Assembly (NCBI GenBank): GCA_965220185.1
Contig: OZ244807.1
Span: 2,852,001-2,916,000 of the forward strand
DNA length: 64,000 nucleotides
From: Azotimanducus sp965220185
Lineage (GTDB): Bacteria > Pseudomonadota > Gammaproteobacteria > Pseudomonadales > Azotimanducaceae
Direction: 5' to 3'
In this document: one piece after another, positions 26,100 to 34,118 of the stretch
Position numbering within the stretch: position 1 is the stretch's first letter
Layout: each line of letters begins with the position of its first letter
Made by a program: the position numbers and the translations under genes
Notes under the pieces: generated by a model
What the model saw: the letters and a program-made list of their open reading frames with translations, nothing else
Databases searched by the model: none
Told to the model about the DNA's origin: nothing

Positions 26100-26254
26100 T
26101 TTGAGGTATGCCGTCGGATAGACAGTCGGGCGTACATCCTCGATCCAGATTTTCAGCGCGATTTCATATGGGATGAGGGCAAGCAATGCAAGCTCATTGA
26201 ATCTGCCATTATGCGCATTCCCCTTCCGGTCTTTTACTTGGCCGAGACATTGAA
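26100..26254 (+). pseudogene. DUF262 (GmrSD/ParB-like) gene remnant
   Basis: An in-frame stretch FEVCRRIDSRAYILDPDFQR continues as DFIWDEGKQCKLIESAIMRI and PLPVFYLAE. This is the characteristic N-terminal block of DUF262 proteins, which include the GmrS part of the GmrSD restriction system against modified DNA. No start lies upstream and the homology stops after 26254, so only a fragment is left. The following 26255-26471 has no recognisable gene. Confidence 0.7.
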
Positions 26255-26429
26255 CAGACACAATCACCCGTCATTGTTGCCGCTCGTTCAAGGGACACAG
26301 CCGAATTTGAAAGCGTTCGTGTTGCAAATGTCATTCGGCAACGTGGGGGTGACATTGAACAAGCACGGGTGCAATCACATGAAGCCATCGATAAGGAATA
26401 GGACCGTGTTGCTGAACATGCCGCACTCA

Positions 26430-26628
26430 CGCGATGGCACGACATGTCAGAGCGCACCACTCTCCTCTGCTTCACCGCCAGACTCTAGCGTCGGGGAGAA
26501 CGTCCCCCACATTGAGAAAGCGGACAGGTTCTTCTCGTGGCGGGGATGTGTGTGCGGCGAATTGATTCAGAAATGGAACAAGGTCCGGGAGAGGAAAGTG
26601 GTGCGCTCTGACATGTCGTGCCATCGCG
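26430..26628. repeat. 38 bp inverted repeat overlapping the end of the last island gene
   Basis: Arm 1 (26430-26467, CGCGATGGCACGACATGTCA ...) is the inverse of arm 2 (26591-26628) with one mismatch. Arm 2 lies inside the 147 aa gene, coding MARHVRAHHF. The loop of about 123 bp holds that gene's 3' end, so inversion would change the C-terminus. Confidence 0.75.
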
Positions 26629-26915
26629 ATAGGTTCCACGCCGCCGTCGATCACAAGCATAAGCTGTTCTGCTGGATGTAGGCTATCCAAAGCCCACCGC
26701 ACGAGCGCAGACAGATGGTGTGAATCGGGGTTGCTGTTGAAGGCGTCGCGAGCCTCGTCCTCGTTGAGGTCGCTTGGGAGGTTCTTGTTTCCGGCACAGT
26801 GTTTTTTGAGGATGGCGGCGCAGATTTCCAATTGGGGTCTGATCGGAGATTTGACAGCTTCACGTAATTCCATGAAGTCTTTATCTGGACGTAGCCTCTC
26901 AAACCTGATATTCAT
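26472..26915 (-). CDS. Hypothetical protein, last gene of the PIN/AbiEii operon
   Basis: A 147 aa protein starting MNIRFERLRPDKDFMELREA, overlapping the AbiEii-like stop as ATGA. Mostly helical and soluble: LSALVRWALDSLHPAEQLML about 70-90, then LPDLVPFLNQFAAHTSPPRE. I do not recognise a family. Its position after a nucleotidyltransferase suggests a partner, but AbiEi-type features (winged helix) are not evident. Confidence 0.5.
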   Translation of the reverse strand: MNIRFERLRPDKDFMELREAVKSPIRPQLEICAAILKKHCAGNKNLPSDLNEDEARDAFNSNPDSHHLSALVRWALDSLHPAEQLMLVIDGGVEPIAMARHVRAHHFPLPDLVPFLNQFAAHTSPPREEPVRFLNVGDVLPDARVWR

Positions 26916-27643
26916 CTTGACAAGCCGTTTTCGTGTGGATTGGATTGTGTCAATGCGTTGATTGTTCGGCGAAGGAGGTCGTTCTCAAAGTTGTAGGCAG
27001 GGGAGATCAGCTTCTGAGGATCGCCCGTATACCAGTCGTCGGGCAGGCGTTTGATGCCTGCGACAATCGTTTGAAACTCCCTATCGGCAAGTTGGGAGAC
27101 AGCTTGTTTGAGGGTGTCTGGCTCTATTTGATAGGCAACGTTGATGTCGAACAAATCGCGTATAGCGAATCTTCCGACTGTTGCCATCCTATGGCGCAGC
27201 TTGCCGAGAAGGATGTCGGCACTCTCTTGTAAGGGCGGCCCGTCTTTTGAGGCGAGCGTGTGTGTTGGTGGTCGATAGGACATCATTTCTCTCACACTCA
27301 CAGGCACCCCTGAAATCTCGCAATTAATTGCAATCGGACTGCACCATGTGCGGTCTTCTCGAACACCTTCAATTTCAAGAAGTGTGTCCGTGACTTTTTG
27401 GGTCTCGTTTTGGGACAGTGTTTGCAAGGCCGACGGGGGGAGGAAAAAATCGACATCAGTTGAAACCCGGTGCTGCCATCGTGCAGCCAATGCTGTTCCC
27501 CCACCGAGCACAAGCGCTTCACCAAACATCTCGCCTATCGCGTTCCATAGCGTGAGCGCGACGTGTGCGGGTTCTTGTATCAGCGGTGTGACCTTGATGA
27601 CCCGTTGGTTCATGTGAAAGGGGTGAGGACAAGGAGCAGTCAT
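26912..27643 (-). CDS. AbiEii/AbiGii-like nucleotidyltransferase
   Basis: 243 aa from ATG at 27643, overlapping the upstream stop as TGATG. Motif GGGTALAARWQHRVSTDVDFF (about residue 45) is the polymerase-beta fold signature G-G-T-A ... H-R-x-S-x-D-x-D-F of AbiEii toxins, followed by KLRHRMATVGRFAIRDLFDI near 155. AbiEii proteins transfer nucleotides to RNA, as in MenT toxins, and stop growth during phage infection. The usual AbiEi antitoxin is not recognisable. The neighbouring 84 aa or 147 aa protein may take its place. Fourth gene of a tightly overlapping five-gene operon. Confidence 0.75.
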   Translation of the reverse strand: MTAPCPHPFHMNQRVIKVTPLIQEPAHVALTLWNAIGEMFGEALVLGGGTALAARWQHRVSTDVDFFLPPSALQTLSQNETQKVTDTLLEIEGVREDRTWCSPIAINCEISGVPVSVREMMSYRPPTHTLASKDGPPLQESADILLGKLRHRMATVGRFAIRDLFDINVAYQIEPDTLKQAVSQLADREFQTIVAGIKRLPDDWYTGDPQKLISPAYNFENDLLRRTINALTQSNPHENGLSR

Positions 27644-27897
27644 CAAACGACGCTAAAATCGATGCGATCTTCTTGCGAACGAACATCTATATCCGCAACA
27701 GAAATGCCCATATGCCGTTCAAGTGCTTTGTTGACAGCTATATCGCGCTGTGCCTCCTTTCGTGCAGCAACACTCATTCCAAAGGCATCAACAGCGTACA
27801 AGGCATCACGCATCACACTTGATTGTTTCATGGCTATTCGCAAATGGGTTTGTAGTTCATCGAGCCCTCGTTCGTTGAACCGATCTACAAACCGCAT
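27643..27897 (-). CDS. Small helical protein between the PIN-like and AbiEii-like genes
   Basis: An 84 aa protein, MRFVDRFNERGLDELQTHLR, helical, with AARKEAQRDIAVNKALERHM in the middle. It overlaps the PIN-like gene's end by 41 bp; an internal ATG at 27831 would avoid the overlap. It overlaps the AbiEii-like start as TGATG. It could be the antitoxin of either neighbour. No family recognised. Confidence 0.5.
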   Translation of the reverse strand: MRFVDRFNERGLDELQTHLRIAMKQSSVMRDALYAVDAFGMSVAARKEAQRDIAVNKALERHMGISVADIDVRSQEDRIDFSVV

Positions 27898-28564
27898 TCA
27901 TATGATCGGCGGCGTCGGCATATGCGTGTGGATTGTTCACACTGCTCCGTGCGAGCACGGTCACCAGCCAATATGGGGGGAACTGATGTTCTTCTTCGAT
28001 CTGTTCTAGCATCGTCATCGGTGAGCTGAGCACTGTATCAATCTGCAACGACGAAGTGTAATGGGCTAGCCATCGGGTGAGGTTCTTGGTATCAATCGTT
28101 TTCAAATTGTTTGATAGTAGCAAATCGTAATTTCCGGCAAAGGCTTCCACCACAATTTTTTTATCACGCAATCCGTTTTGATGGGACATATCAAATATCA
28201 CATCCGGTAATGTTTGATATATCGCTAGATATCGACCGTCGTATGCGTCGCCCTTCTGTATCTCCAAGCTATACAACTCCCGTTTTCGCAATTCATCTTT
28301 CAGCCAGTTTGACGCGGTTTGTGCGGCCAGATTAGACGCACGTCGAACGTCTTTCGGGGTCATGTGAAGTTGAGAGAGACGGTCTTGCCAGTCGCGTTGG
28401 GTCTCTAGGTTTTCTCGTCGTATAGCTTCTTTTGCAACTGTTTCTGTCACCCGCAGTCGATGGTGTATCGCCTCGCACACTGTGCCCCAGAACGCACGAA
28501 GCGTGGACGTACAGCACATGTTCGTATCGAACACATAGCGAGGTGTGGGTGGATCATCTCTCAT
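27857..28564 (-). CDS. PIN-like nuclease-fold protein, copy 3 of 3
   Basis: 235 aa from MRDDPPTPRYVFDTNMCCTS. This start overlaps the upstream gene by 11 bp and fits better than the longer 28663 reading. Family pattern: FDTN, VAKEAI (about 50), RDKKIVVEA then LLLSNNLKTIDTKNLTRWL (about 155). The same blocks occur in the proteins at 331-1170 and 15582-16496. Predicted metal-dependent RNase fold, role inferred. It is second in a five-gene operon with overlapping frames throughout, ahead of an AbiEii-like gene, which suggests a combined toxin-antitoxin or abortive-infection module. Confidence 0.6.
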   Translation of the reverse strand: MRDDPPTPRYVFDTNMCCTSTLRAFWGTVCEAIHHRLRVTETVAKEAIRRENLETQRDWQDRLSQLHMTPKDVRRASNLAAQTASNWLKDELRKRELYSLEIQKGDAYDGRYLAIYQTLPDVIFDMSHQNGLRDKKIVVEAFAGNYDLLLSNNLKTIDTKNLTRWLAHYTSSLQIDTVLSSPMTMLEQIEEEHQFPPYWLVTVLARSSVNNPHAYADAADHMNAVCRSVQRTRAR

Positions 28565-28766
28565 GTCTAGCGAGTGCTTCGGCCATGGCACTCGCCCGTT
28601 TGTCATTCGCGCGGGATAGCGACACTTCGGCGGGATTCCCGTGCTCAGACAAATACGCAGCAAAGCCGTCCTTCATGGCTTGTGAAGTGCGTTCTGCGAG
28701 TTCCTCTGAGGTCAGAATATAAGGAAGGTGTGGTGGGTATTCGTTATCGCGTTTTGCATCGGTCAT
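28554..28766 (-). CDS. Small partner of the PIN-like protein, possible antitoxin
   Basis: A 70 aa protein, MTDAKRDNEYPPHLPYILTS, with a helical C-terminus (EELAERTSQAMKDGFAAYLS). First gene of the five-gene operon, overlapping the PIN-like start by 11 bp. Short polar proteins directly ahead of a PIN gene are often antitoxins; no known family is recognised. Upstream 28767-29015 (about 250 bp) has no clear gene, only a short open stretch on the minus strand (LLATHEQGSTWASRSERDID) that may be a remnant. Confidence 0.5.
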   Translation of the reverse strand: MTDAKRDNEYPPHLPYILTSEELAERTSQAMKDGFAAYLSEHGNPAEVSLSRANDKRASAMAEALARHER

Positions 28767-29015
28767 GAAGCGATGGTGGGTCGAACGGTGATCGAAACGG
28801 AATTATAAGGGAGAGGGGGGCTTATACAAGCATCATCGCCCTACCCCGTCAACGAGAACATGCAGCTTTTTTCGTGGCACGGAAAAGCGAGAGCAAACGA
28901 TCAATATCGCGTTCACTTCGGCTGGCCCAAGTTGAACCCTGCTCGTGGGTTGCCAGTAGTGTATATCGGCTCGAAAATTACTAAGCGCTGATCTCTACTG
29001 TCCCCATATCTCCTC

Positions 29016-29050
29016 ATTCAAGAGCTGGCACGAAATCGACGCGCGATCCA
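29016..29050. repeat. 35 bp direct repeat, right flank of the PIN/AbiEii island
   Basis: Matches 25826-25860 with 2 mismatches and overlaps the last codons of the ampG-like gene (29018-29050). A gene 3' end reconstituted by an insertion is typical of site-specific integration; no integrase gene is present between the repeats. Confidence 0.75.
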
Positions 29051-30280
29051 CGCGAGCAGCAGCAGCGAAGGCACCACCATCAGGGCGGTGATAACAAAGA
29101 ACAAGGCCCAGTCACCATCAAGCTGCGTGACCAGTATGCCGCTTGTCGCGGCGAGCACCGTTCTACTCGAACTGCCAAGCGAGGCGAGCGCTGCATATTG
29201 CGTCGCAGAATGCAGACGGCTGGTGTATTGGGAAATGAAGGCGACGAAGGCGACTGTAGAGAAAGCGCCCGTGACGCCATCGACGACCACAGCAAGCGCG
29301 AACAGATCTGTGTCCGGGCCGACCACCGCGATCCAAGAAAAGAGGAGATTGGCCGCCGCCATAGCGATGCCAGCAGCGAACAGCACGCGAATCACACCGT
29401 AGCGCACCGAGATGAAGCCCGCGAGCAGCGAGCAGATAATCGTCACCCACCAGCCGACAAGCTTGGAATAGGTGCCGATTTCCTCGCTCGTGAAGCCGAC
29501 TTCCTTGTAGAAGACAATCGCCATGCGGCCAAGAAACGCCTCGCCAATCTTGAACAGAAAGATGAAGCCAAGCAGGGCAAGCGCCATCTTCATCCCGTTG
29601 CGGCGAAAGAACTCAGCGACGGCATCTATGTAACTGCTGTCAAACCATGCCGCCATGCTAGAGGCGCGCGATGCGAGCGGGCGCTCCGGTTCACGAATGA
29701 GGCACAGCGAGAGCAACGTCAGTCCTAGCATGAACACGGCAAGGCTCTTGTAGACAAGCGACCAGCCAAGGTCATCGGCGAGCCAGAAAGCCGCCACACC
29801 AGGCAAGCTCGCGCCCGTCCACCAGCCGCAAGTTGTCATGGCGGCGGCAGGGCCGACCAAATGCGGTTCGTCGGCACGAATCACCGTGATTCGATAGGCA
29901 TCGATTGGCAGGTCCTGAGTCGCCGAGACACTCGCGACGGCGAGCGCAACAGCCGCTGTCAGCCACAGGTCGGATGACGGGTTATTCAACGAGAGGACGA
30001 GTATCAAAAGCGTCAGCAGCGTTTGGCAGAGCAAAATCCAAGAGCGCCTTTGACCGAGCGCACCGAGCACCGGAAGCCGCAGGTGATCGACGACGGGCGC
30101 CCACAGGAAGTTCACGGTGTAGGCAACGAAGATAACGCCAAAGAGGCCAACACCGCTGCGCGACAGACCTTCATCGGTCAGCCACGCCGACATGCCCGAA
30201 CCGATGATAAGCCACGGGAAGCCGCTTGATACACCAAGCAGGAAGATGCGCCAGAGGCGGCTGTCGAGGATGACGGACAA
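29018..30280 (-). CDS. ampG: AmpG-like muropeptide permease (MFS)
   Basis: A 420 aa inner-membrane protein with about 12 hydrophobic segments. Early motif GVSSGFPWLIIGSGMSAWL resembles AmpG, followed by the MFS loop GALGQRRSWIL (about 84) and SATQDLPIDAYRI (about 120), characteristic of the AmpG/acetyl-CoA transporter branch. AmpG imports anhydro-muropeptides for cell-wall recycling, which fits the ampD gene 8 kb away. Downstream of the TVP38 gene by 2 bp, probably co-transcribed. Its last codons are duplicated at 25826-25860. Confidence 0.8.
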   Translation of the reverse strand: MSVILDSRLWRIFLLGVSSGFPWLIIGSGMSAWLTDEGLSRSGVGLFGVIFVAYTVNFLWAPVVDHLRLPVLGALGQRRSWILLCQTLLTLLILVLSLNNPSSDLWLTAAVALAVASVSATQDLPIDAYRITVIRADEPHLVGPAAAMTTCGWWTGASLPGVAAFWLADDLGWSLVYKSLAVFMLGLTLLSLCLIREPERPLASRASSMAAWFDSSYIDAVAEFFRRNGMKMALALLGFIFLFKIGEAFLGRMAIVFYKEVGFTSEEIGTYSKLVGWWVTIICSLLAGFISVRYGVIRVLFAAGIAMAAANLLFSWIAVVGPDTDLFALAVVVDGVTGAFSTVAFVAFISQYTSRLHSATQYAALASLGSSSRTVLAATSGILVTQLDGDWALFFVITALMVVPSLLLLAWIARRFRASS

Positions 30281-30282
30281 GG

Positions 30283-30978
30283 CTACCCCGCGTTCGAGGA
30301 GCCCATTCGTCGTTTCACGAACTCCACAACCTTCTTCGCAATCAGCGGGAACAGCCCCAAGAGCACAAAAGAACCAATCAACATCGGCGACACGATGCCG
30401 CTCAGGGATTCAAGCTGACCGAGCTGCTGCCCGGCATTCACATACACCGCGGTGCCGGCGAGCATGCCGAGCTGACTGACCCAGTAGAACGTCCAGAGGC
30501 GTATTGGCGTCAGTCCCATGCCGACGTTGATGGCAAAGAACGGCACTGCCGGCACGAGCCGCAGCGCGAAGAGATAGAAGGCGCCCTCTCTTTCCACACC
30601 TTCGTTGATGGGCTTCAAGGCTGATTCAAAGCGCCGCTGCACGAGGTCTCGAAAGAGATAGCGGGCAAAGACAAACGCGATGCTCGCGCCGATCGTGCTT
30701 GCGAAGGACACCAGCACCAGCCCCACAGACAGGCCGAAGATCGCTCCGGCAATTAAGGTCATAATGCTTGCGCCTGGCAGCGACAGGCCGGTCACGCCGA
30801 TGTAGACGAGCATGAACAGACAGATGGTGAGCAGTCTGTTGTCAGCGTAGAAATCGAGCACGATTTCGCGCTGCGCCTGAAAGTTCTCGAGAGTGATGAC
30901 CCTGTGCAGGTCAAAGACGAAGAACAGGGCGATGAGAAGCAGAAAAACGCCCAGAGCGATCCATTGGCTCTTCTTCAT
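30283..30978 (-). CDS. TVP38/TMEM64 (DedA-related) membrane protein
   Basis: 231 aa, about 5 hydrophobic segments. The SNARE-associated Golgi protein domain signature is visible: GLSLPGASIMTLIAGAIFG (about residue 68), FARYLFRD, and FALRLVPAVPFFAINVGMG (about 140). The family is linked to lipid or metabolite transport and membrane homeostasis. The start overlaps the glutaredoxin stop by 4 bp (ATGA), so the two are translationally coupled. Confidence 0.88.
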   Translation of the reverse strand: MKKSQWIALGVFLLLIALFFVFDLHRVITLENFQAQREIVLDFYADNRLLTICLFMLVYIGVTGLSLPGASIMTLIAGAIFGLSVGLVLVSFASTIGASIAFVFARYLFRDLVQRRFESALKPINEGVEREGAFYLFALRLVPAVPFFAINVGMGLTPIRLWTFYWVSQLGMLAGTAVYVNAGQQLGQLESLSGIVSPMLIGSFVLLGLFPLIAKKVVEFVKRRMGSSNAG

Positions 30979-31544
30979 GTGGCGCTCGCCGCAAGCTTCG
31001 CCTCGAGCGCATCGGCACCGCCCACATACTCGCCGTCCACCCAGATTTGCGGCACGGTGACAGGGGTTTTCTCGCCGATAATGGGCTTGACGCGAGCAAT
31101 CATTTCGTAGAGCGCGCGCGTATCCTTGATGACATCGCGATAACCACCGTCAATGCCGGACGAATCAAAGAGCGCCTTGGCACGATCGCAATGCGGGCAT
31201 GTAGCCTTGCCGAAAATGTGGCTGCCTTGAATGGGAAGCTGGGAGATGCCAGCCTCGATCACCGCTTGCGTGAGCACACCTCGATTCAGCGCGATGCCTT
31301 GCGAGATCATGCGGTTGTTCACCAGCACAATCGGCGCGTGCCAGCCGCCTCGCATAAGGGGTTTCCACCAATTGCTCAGCCATTCGTGCTCTTGAATATC
31401 AACATCGATGCCAGCGAGGTCGTTTTCCACGCAATCGCGGATCACGTCTTCAGTGAGGGTGCATTCGCCGCACGGGATTTTGATTTTGAAGGGGCCCCAT
31501 GACCCCGCCCATCGGTAAAGGGTGATTTGGACTGGTGATGTCAT
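30975..31544 (-). CDS. Glutaredoxin-domain protein
   Basis: 189 aa from MTSPVQITLYRWAGSWGPFK; the longer reading to 31703 adds an unlikely N-terminus. The C-terminal half is a glutaredoxin fold: HIFGKATCPHCDRAKALFD (active site CPHC, about 113-116), TVPQIWVDGEYVGGADALE (cis-Pro and GG motif, about 165). The N-terminal 90 residues are an extra domain with IPCGECTLTEDVIRDC. It probably reduces disulfides or glutathionylated proteins in the cytoplasm. Coupled with the TVP38 and ampG-like genes. Confidence 0.85.
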   Translation of the reverse strand: MTSPVQITLYRWAGSWGPFKIKIPCGECTLTEDVIRDCVENDLAGIDVDIQEHEWLSNWWKPLMRGGWHAPIVLVNNRMISQGIALNRGVLTQAVIEAGISQLPIQGSHIFGKATCPHCDRAKALFDSSGIDGGYRDVIKDTRALYEMIARVKPIIGEKTPVTVPQIWVDGEYVGGADALEAKLAASAT

Positions 31545-31759
31545 ATTGCTACACTTACTGGCTATGCTGTAGGTAGCATTCTCGCACGTCAGAAACCGAG
31601 CTCGCACGGCCAAACCTTGCCGGAGCAGAACGGCCAGCGTCAATGCCGATTGAGCAACTCTTGAAAGGAACAATACAACTTCGGCGTTACCCGCAGTGTT
31701 CATTTGTGCTACATTTCAGCTTGTAGTAAGGCTCAACAATATGAGCGAAAGGCAACGAT

Positions 31760-32134
31760 ATGAAACTCACTGCGATCATCACTGCAAACCTATTGTCGCT
31801 GGCCGCGATGCTCATGCTGCCAATGAGCGCCGCCGTTGCAGGCACCGAATCGGAGGCGGCCAAGGCCGTTTGCGAGGATAATTGGATGCGCTCAGATGCA
31901 TGGCGCACATGTCTTCCAACTCGGGTAGACGGGACGCCTGCTGCGGCAGCGCCAGCGCAATGCGCGTTCGTGTTAAATTGCGTGGTCAACATAGATTGCA
32001 CCCCTGATAAGCCCTGCAATGAAGATTCCGGGGCAACTGTCCAGAGAAACATTGTGTGGTCAGGATGGGCTTACGAGGTTTCGGACTTGAACAACTGCGG
32101 CGGCACCATCCGAACCGGGGCTTGCACTCAGTGA
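31760..32134 (+). CDS. Secreted cysteine-rich hypothetical protein
   Basis: A 124 aa protein with a clear signal peptide (MKLTAIITANLLSLAAMLML then AAVAG). The mature part has eight cysteines (CEDNW, TCLPT, CAFVLNC, DCTPDKPC, NNCG, ACTQ), suggesting a disulfide-stabilised periplasmic or extracellular protein. No family recognised. Monocistronic, between glutaredoxin and the convergent EcoRV-like genes. The 215 bp upstream hold no other gene. Confidence 0.6.
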   Translation: MKLTAIITANLLSLAAMLMLPMSAAVAGTESEAAKAVCEDNWMRSDAWRTCLPTRVDGTPAAAAPAQCAFVLNCVVNIDCTPDKPCNEDSGATVQRNIVWSGWAYEVSDLNNCGGTIRTGACTQ

Positions 32135-32173
32135 AGTAGACCTTGCCGGAGCCTTGCGGCACCGTCATGTGCA

Positions 32174-33085
32174 TCACACTGCCAGTGGATCCATTAGCAG
32201 TTCTGTCTGAAATGAGTCTATGTGCATCGTCTCCTCATGCGTTTTCGTAGGCGGCGGATAGTTGGTCACAAGCGCCTCAAGCATCGCTTTTCTATTCTCT
32301 TCCCTTGCGCCAACATGATAAAAGTGTGGCTGTAGGGTGATGTGATGGTGCCCCCAAAGCGACGCTAGCATCTCGTTTCGCCGGTGCTGATTGCTATGCC
32401 ATGTCGAAAGCAAAAAACGTGCTCGTCTCTCGCTCAGCGCTCGTAGAAGCGCCTGCTCGTTTTGTTCGTTCCAACTGTCGTAATAATCAACATGTCGGCC
32501 GAGATACGGTGGATCGCAGTATATGAAGTCGTTGCGGTCGGCCTCGGCGATCGTCTTGACAAAATCCTGGCATTCGATGCGCCACTCTGAGGATGCGACA
32601 ACCGTCCGAAATAGCTCGATTTGGTTGACTATTTTCGTGACGTAGGCGCGGGCGAAACGATTAGGCTTGTGGCCGAAGGGCACGTTGAACCGTCCCTCTC
32701 GATTGAATCGAATCAATCCATTGAAGCAAGACCGATTGAGAAATAGAAAGTCGAGCGGCGCGTGATCTCTATTGAATCTCTCCCTCACTTCGTAGTAGTA
32801 GTCTTGTCCTCGTCGAGCCAGCGCTTCTCCTTCGCGTTGGAGGAAATCCCTCGCGACGCGGCCATCGACACGACCATCTTGAACCGCTTTGTAAAAACTG
32901 ACGACATGTGGATTGGAGTCGGCCAGAAGCGCGGTTGCTGGTGCGACGTTCAAGGCAACGACACCAGATCCTAAGAATGGTTCGATCCACTTAGCCGATG
33001 GGTCGCGGTCAATTGTCCGCAAAATCAACGGAACGAGTTTTGTCTTTATTCCCTGACACTTGATCGGAGGCACCAGCACGCTCAT
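32174..33085 (-). CDS. EcoRV-type N6-adenine DNA methylase
   Basis: A 303 aa Dam-related (alpha group) methylase. PPIKCQGIKTKLVPLI and WIEPFLGSGVVALN (motif I, about 34), DFLFLNRSCFNGLIRFN (about 112), and FIYCDPPYLGRH (motif IV DPPY, about 188). It should protect the sequence cut by the adjacent EcoRV-like endonuclease, presumably GATATC. The start overlaps the endonuclease stop as ATGA. It seems intact. Confidence 0.9.
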   Translation of the reverse strand: MSVLVPPIKCQGIKTKLVPLILRTIDRDPSAKWIEPFLGSGVVALNVAPATALLADSNPHVVSFYKAVQDGRVDGRVARDFLQREGEALARRGQDYYYEVRERFNRDHAPLDFLFLNRSCFNGLIRFNREGRFNVPFGHKPNRFARAYVTKIVNQIELFRTVVASSEWRIECQDFVKTIAEADRNDFIYCDPPYLGRHVDYYDSWNEQNEQALLRALSERRARFLLSTWHSNQHRRNEMLASLWGHHHITLQPHFYHVGAREENRKAMLEALVTNYPPPTKTHEETMHIDSFQTELLMDPLAV

Positions 33086-33933
33086 TTGCCTTTCCTAGCG
33101 CTAGGCGTTGTTTTCGGGACAATCCTTGATACATCGCCGCCCCTGTACCGGACAAACGCCTCCAATGATTGAATCGGCTTCATTTCTCCTGACGGCGCTT
33201 TCGCCCTGATCTTTCCGTAGTTCGTCCAGTAATCGTCAAACCATGACTCGCCCAACCTAGAGAACATGCCATTTCCTCTGACAATATCCTCGATTCTCTT
33301 GACACTGCCAATATTGGCCGTATTGCCGCTTCCTGGCTTGTCGCTCGCAATCCGCCATTTCTCCTGCACAAAGAATTTAAGGTCACCGATTACCGAAGTG
33401 ATCTCGGCTAGGTCTTCCAAGCTGTATATTTTGACATCTGGGTCAGCAGCGTCTTCGAGCCTCGAATATATGACACCGAGGCAGAAATGGCCCACATAGT
33501 CCCGATAGGGGAATTGAATGTTTTTGGTACTAGCACGATTCTTGAAATACTCCCCATGCGAACCCAAAGTGAACCCGTTGCAATACGCAGGGTTGTCAGC
33601 GCGACGATAGGTAGATTTGAAATCCACCGCAAACTTGAGTGCCGAATCGCTTCTGCTCACGAACGTTACGTCGGGATAGTAGTTTTGGTGACTCGCTACT
33701 ACCAAGTCAAACTTGTTCTCTTCCGCGAAGGCTACAAATTTGGGGTACAGATGAATTTCGATCACTTTAGAAACGACCTTCGTATCCGTAGAAATCGTAT
33801 AGATTCTACGAAATAGGTCGATGAACCCTTTCACTGTCCATTGTCCGTCCGCCGTAGTGGTTTCGCTATCCAATGATTCTGCCAGCCTTTGAAGGCCTTC
33901 AAAGAATATTGTCTTTGCAGTGACCTTGTCCAC
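33082..33933 (-). CDS. EcoRV-like Type II restriction endonuclease
   Basis: A 283 aa protein matching the EcoRV layout: NYYPDVTFV (catalytic D, about 86-94), AVDFKSTYRR (D-x-K, about 107), then NGFTLGSHGEYFKNRASTKN and FPYRDYVGHFCLGVIYSR. In EcoRV these are the active-site acids and lysine and the Q-loop neighbourhood. It cleaves unmethylated target DNA, probably blunt within GATATC. Active-site residues are present, so it may be functional. Transcribed before the methylase with a 4 bp overlap. No controller gene is evident upstream. 33934-34118 holds nothing that I recognise. Confidence 0.88.
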   Translation of the reverse strand: MDKVTAKTIFFEGLQRLAESLDSETTTADGQWTVKGFIDLFRRIYTISTDTKVVSKVIEIHLYPKFVAFAEENKFDLVVASHQNYYPDVTFVSRSDSALKFAVDFKSTYRRADNPAYCNGFTLGSHGEYFKNRASTKNIQFPYRDYVGHFCLGVIYSRLEDAADPDVKIYSLEDLAEITSVIGDLKFFVQEKWRIASDKPGSGNTANIGSVKRIEDIVRGNGMFSRLGESWFDDYWTNYGKIRAKAPSGEMKPIQSLEAFVRYRGGDVSRIVPKTTPSARKGK

Positions 33934-34118
33934 GGGTTTTCCACGGGTTGCGAAATGTCACCATACAGCAGTTTGACCGACATCGTCTTGGACTGAACAT
34001 CGGTTTGAGTGGCGTGAATTAGTGCTGCAGCATCGACGATTCGCAACAGATTCTGCCTATTTGTCTCCTGTCAACGGAGACATGAAACATGTGTAAACAA
34101 ACGGTCTCCGCGTAAAGA

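Noticed and set aside
33831..34046. 71 aa ORF upstream of the EcoRV-like gene as a controller protein
   Set aside because: No helix-turn-helix is visible and most of it overlaps the endonuclease 5' end in another frame.
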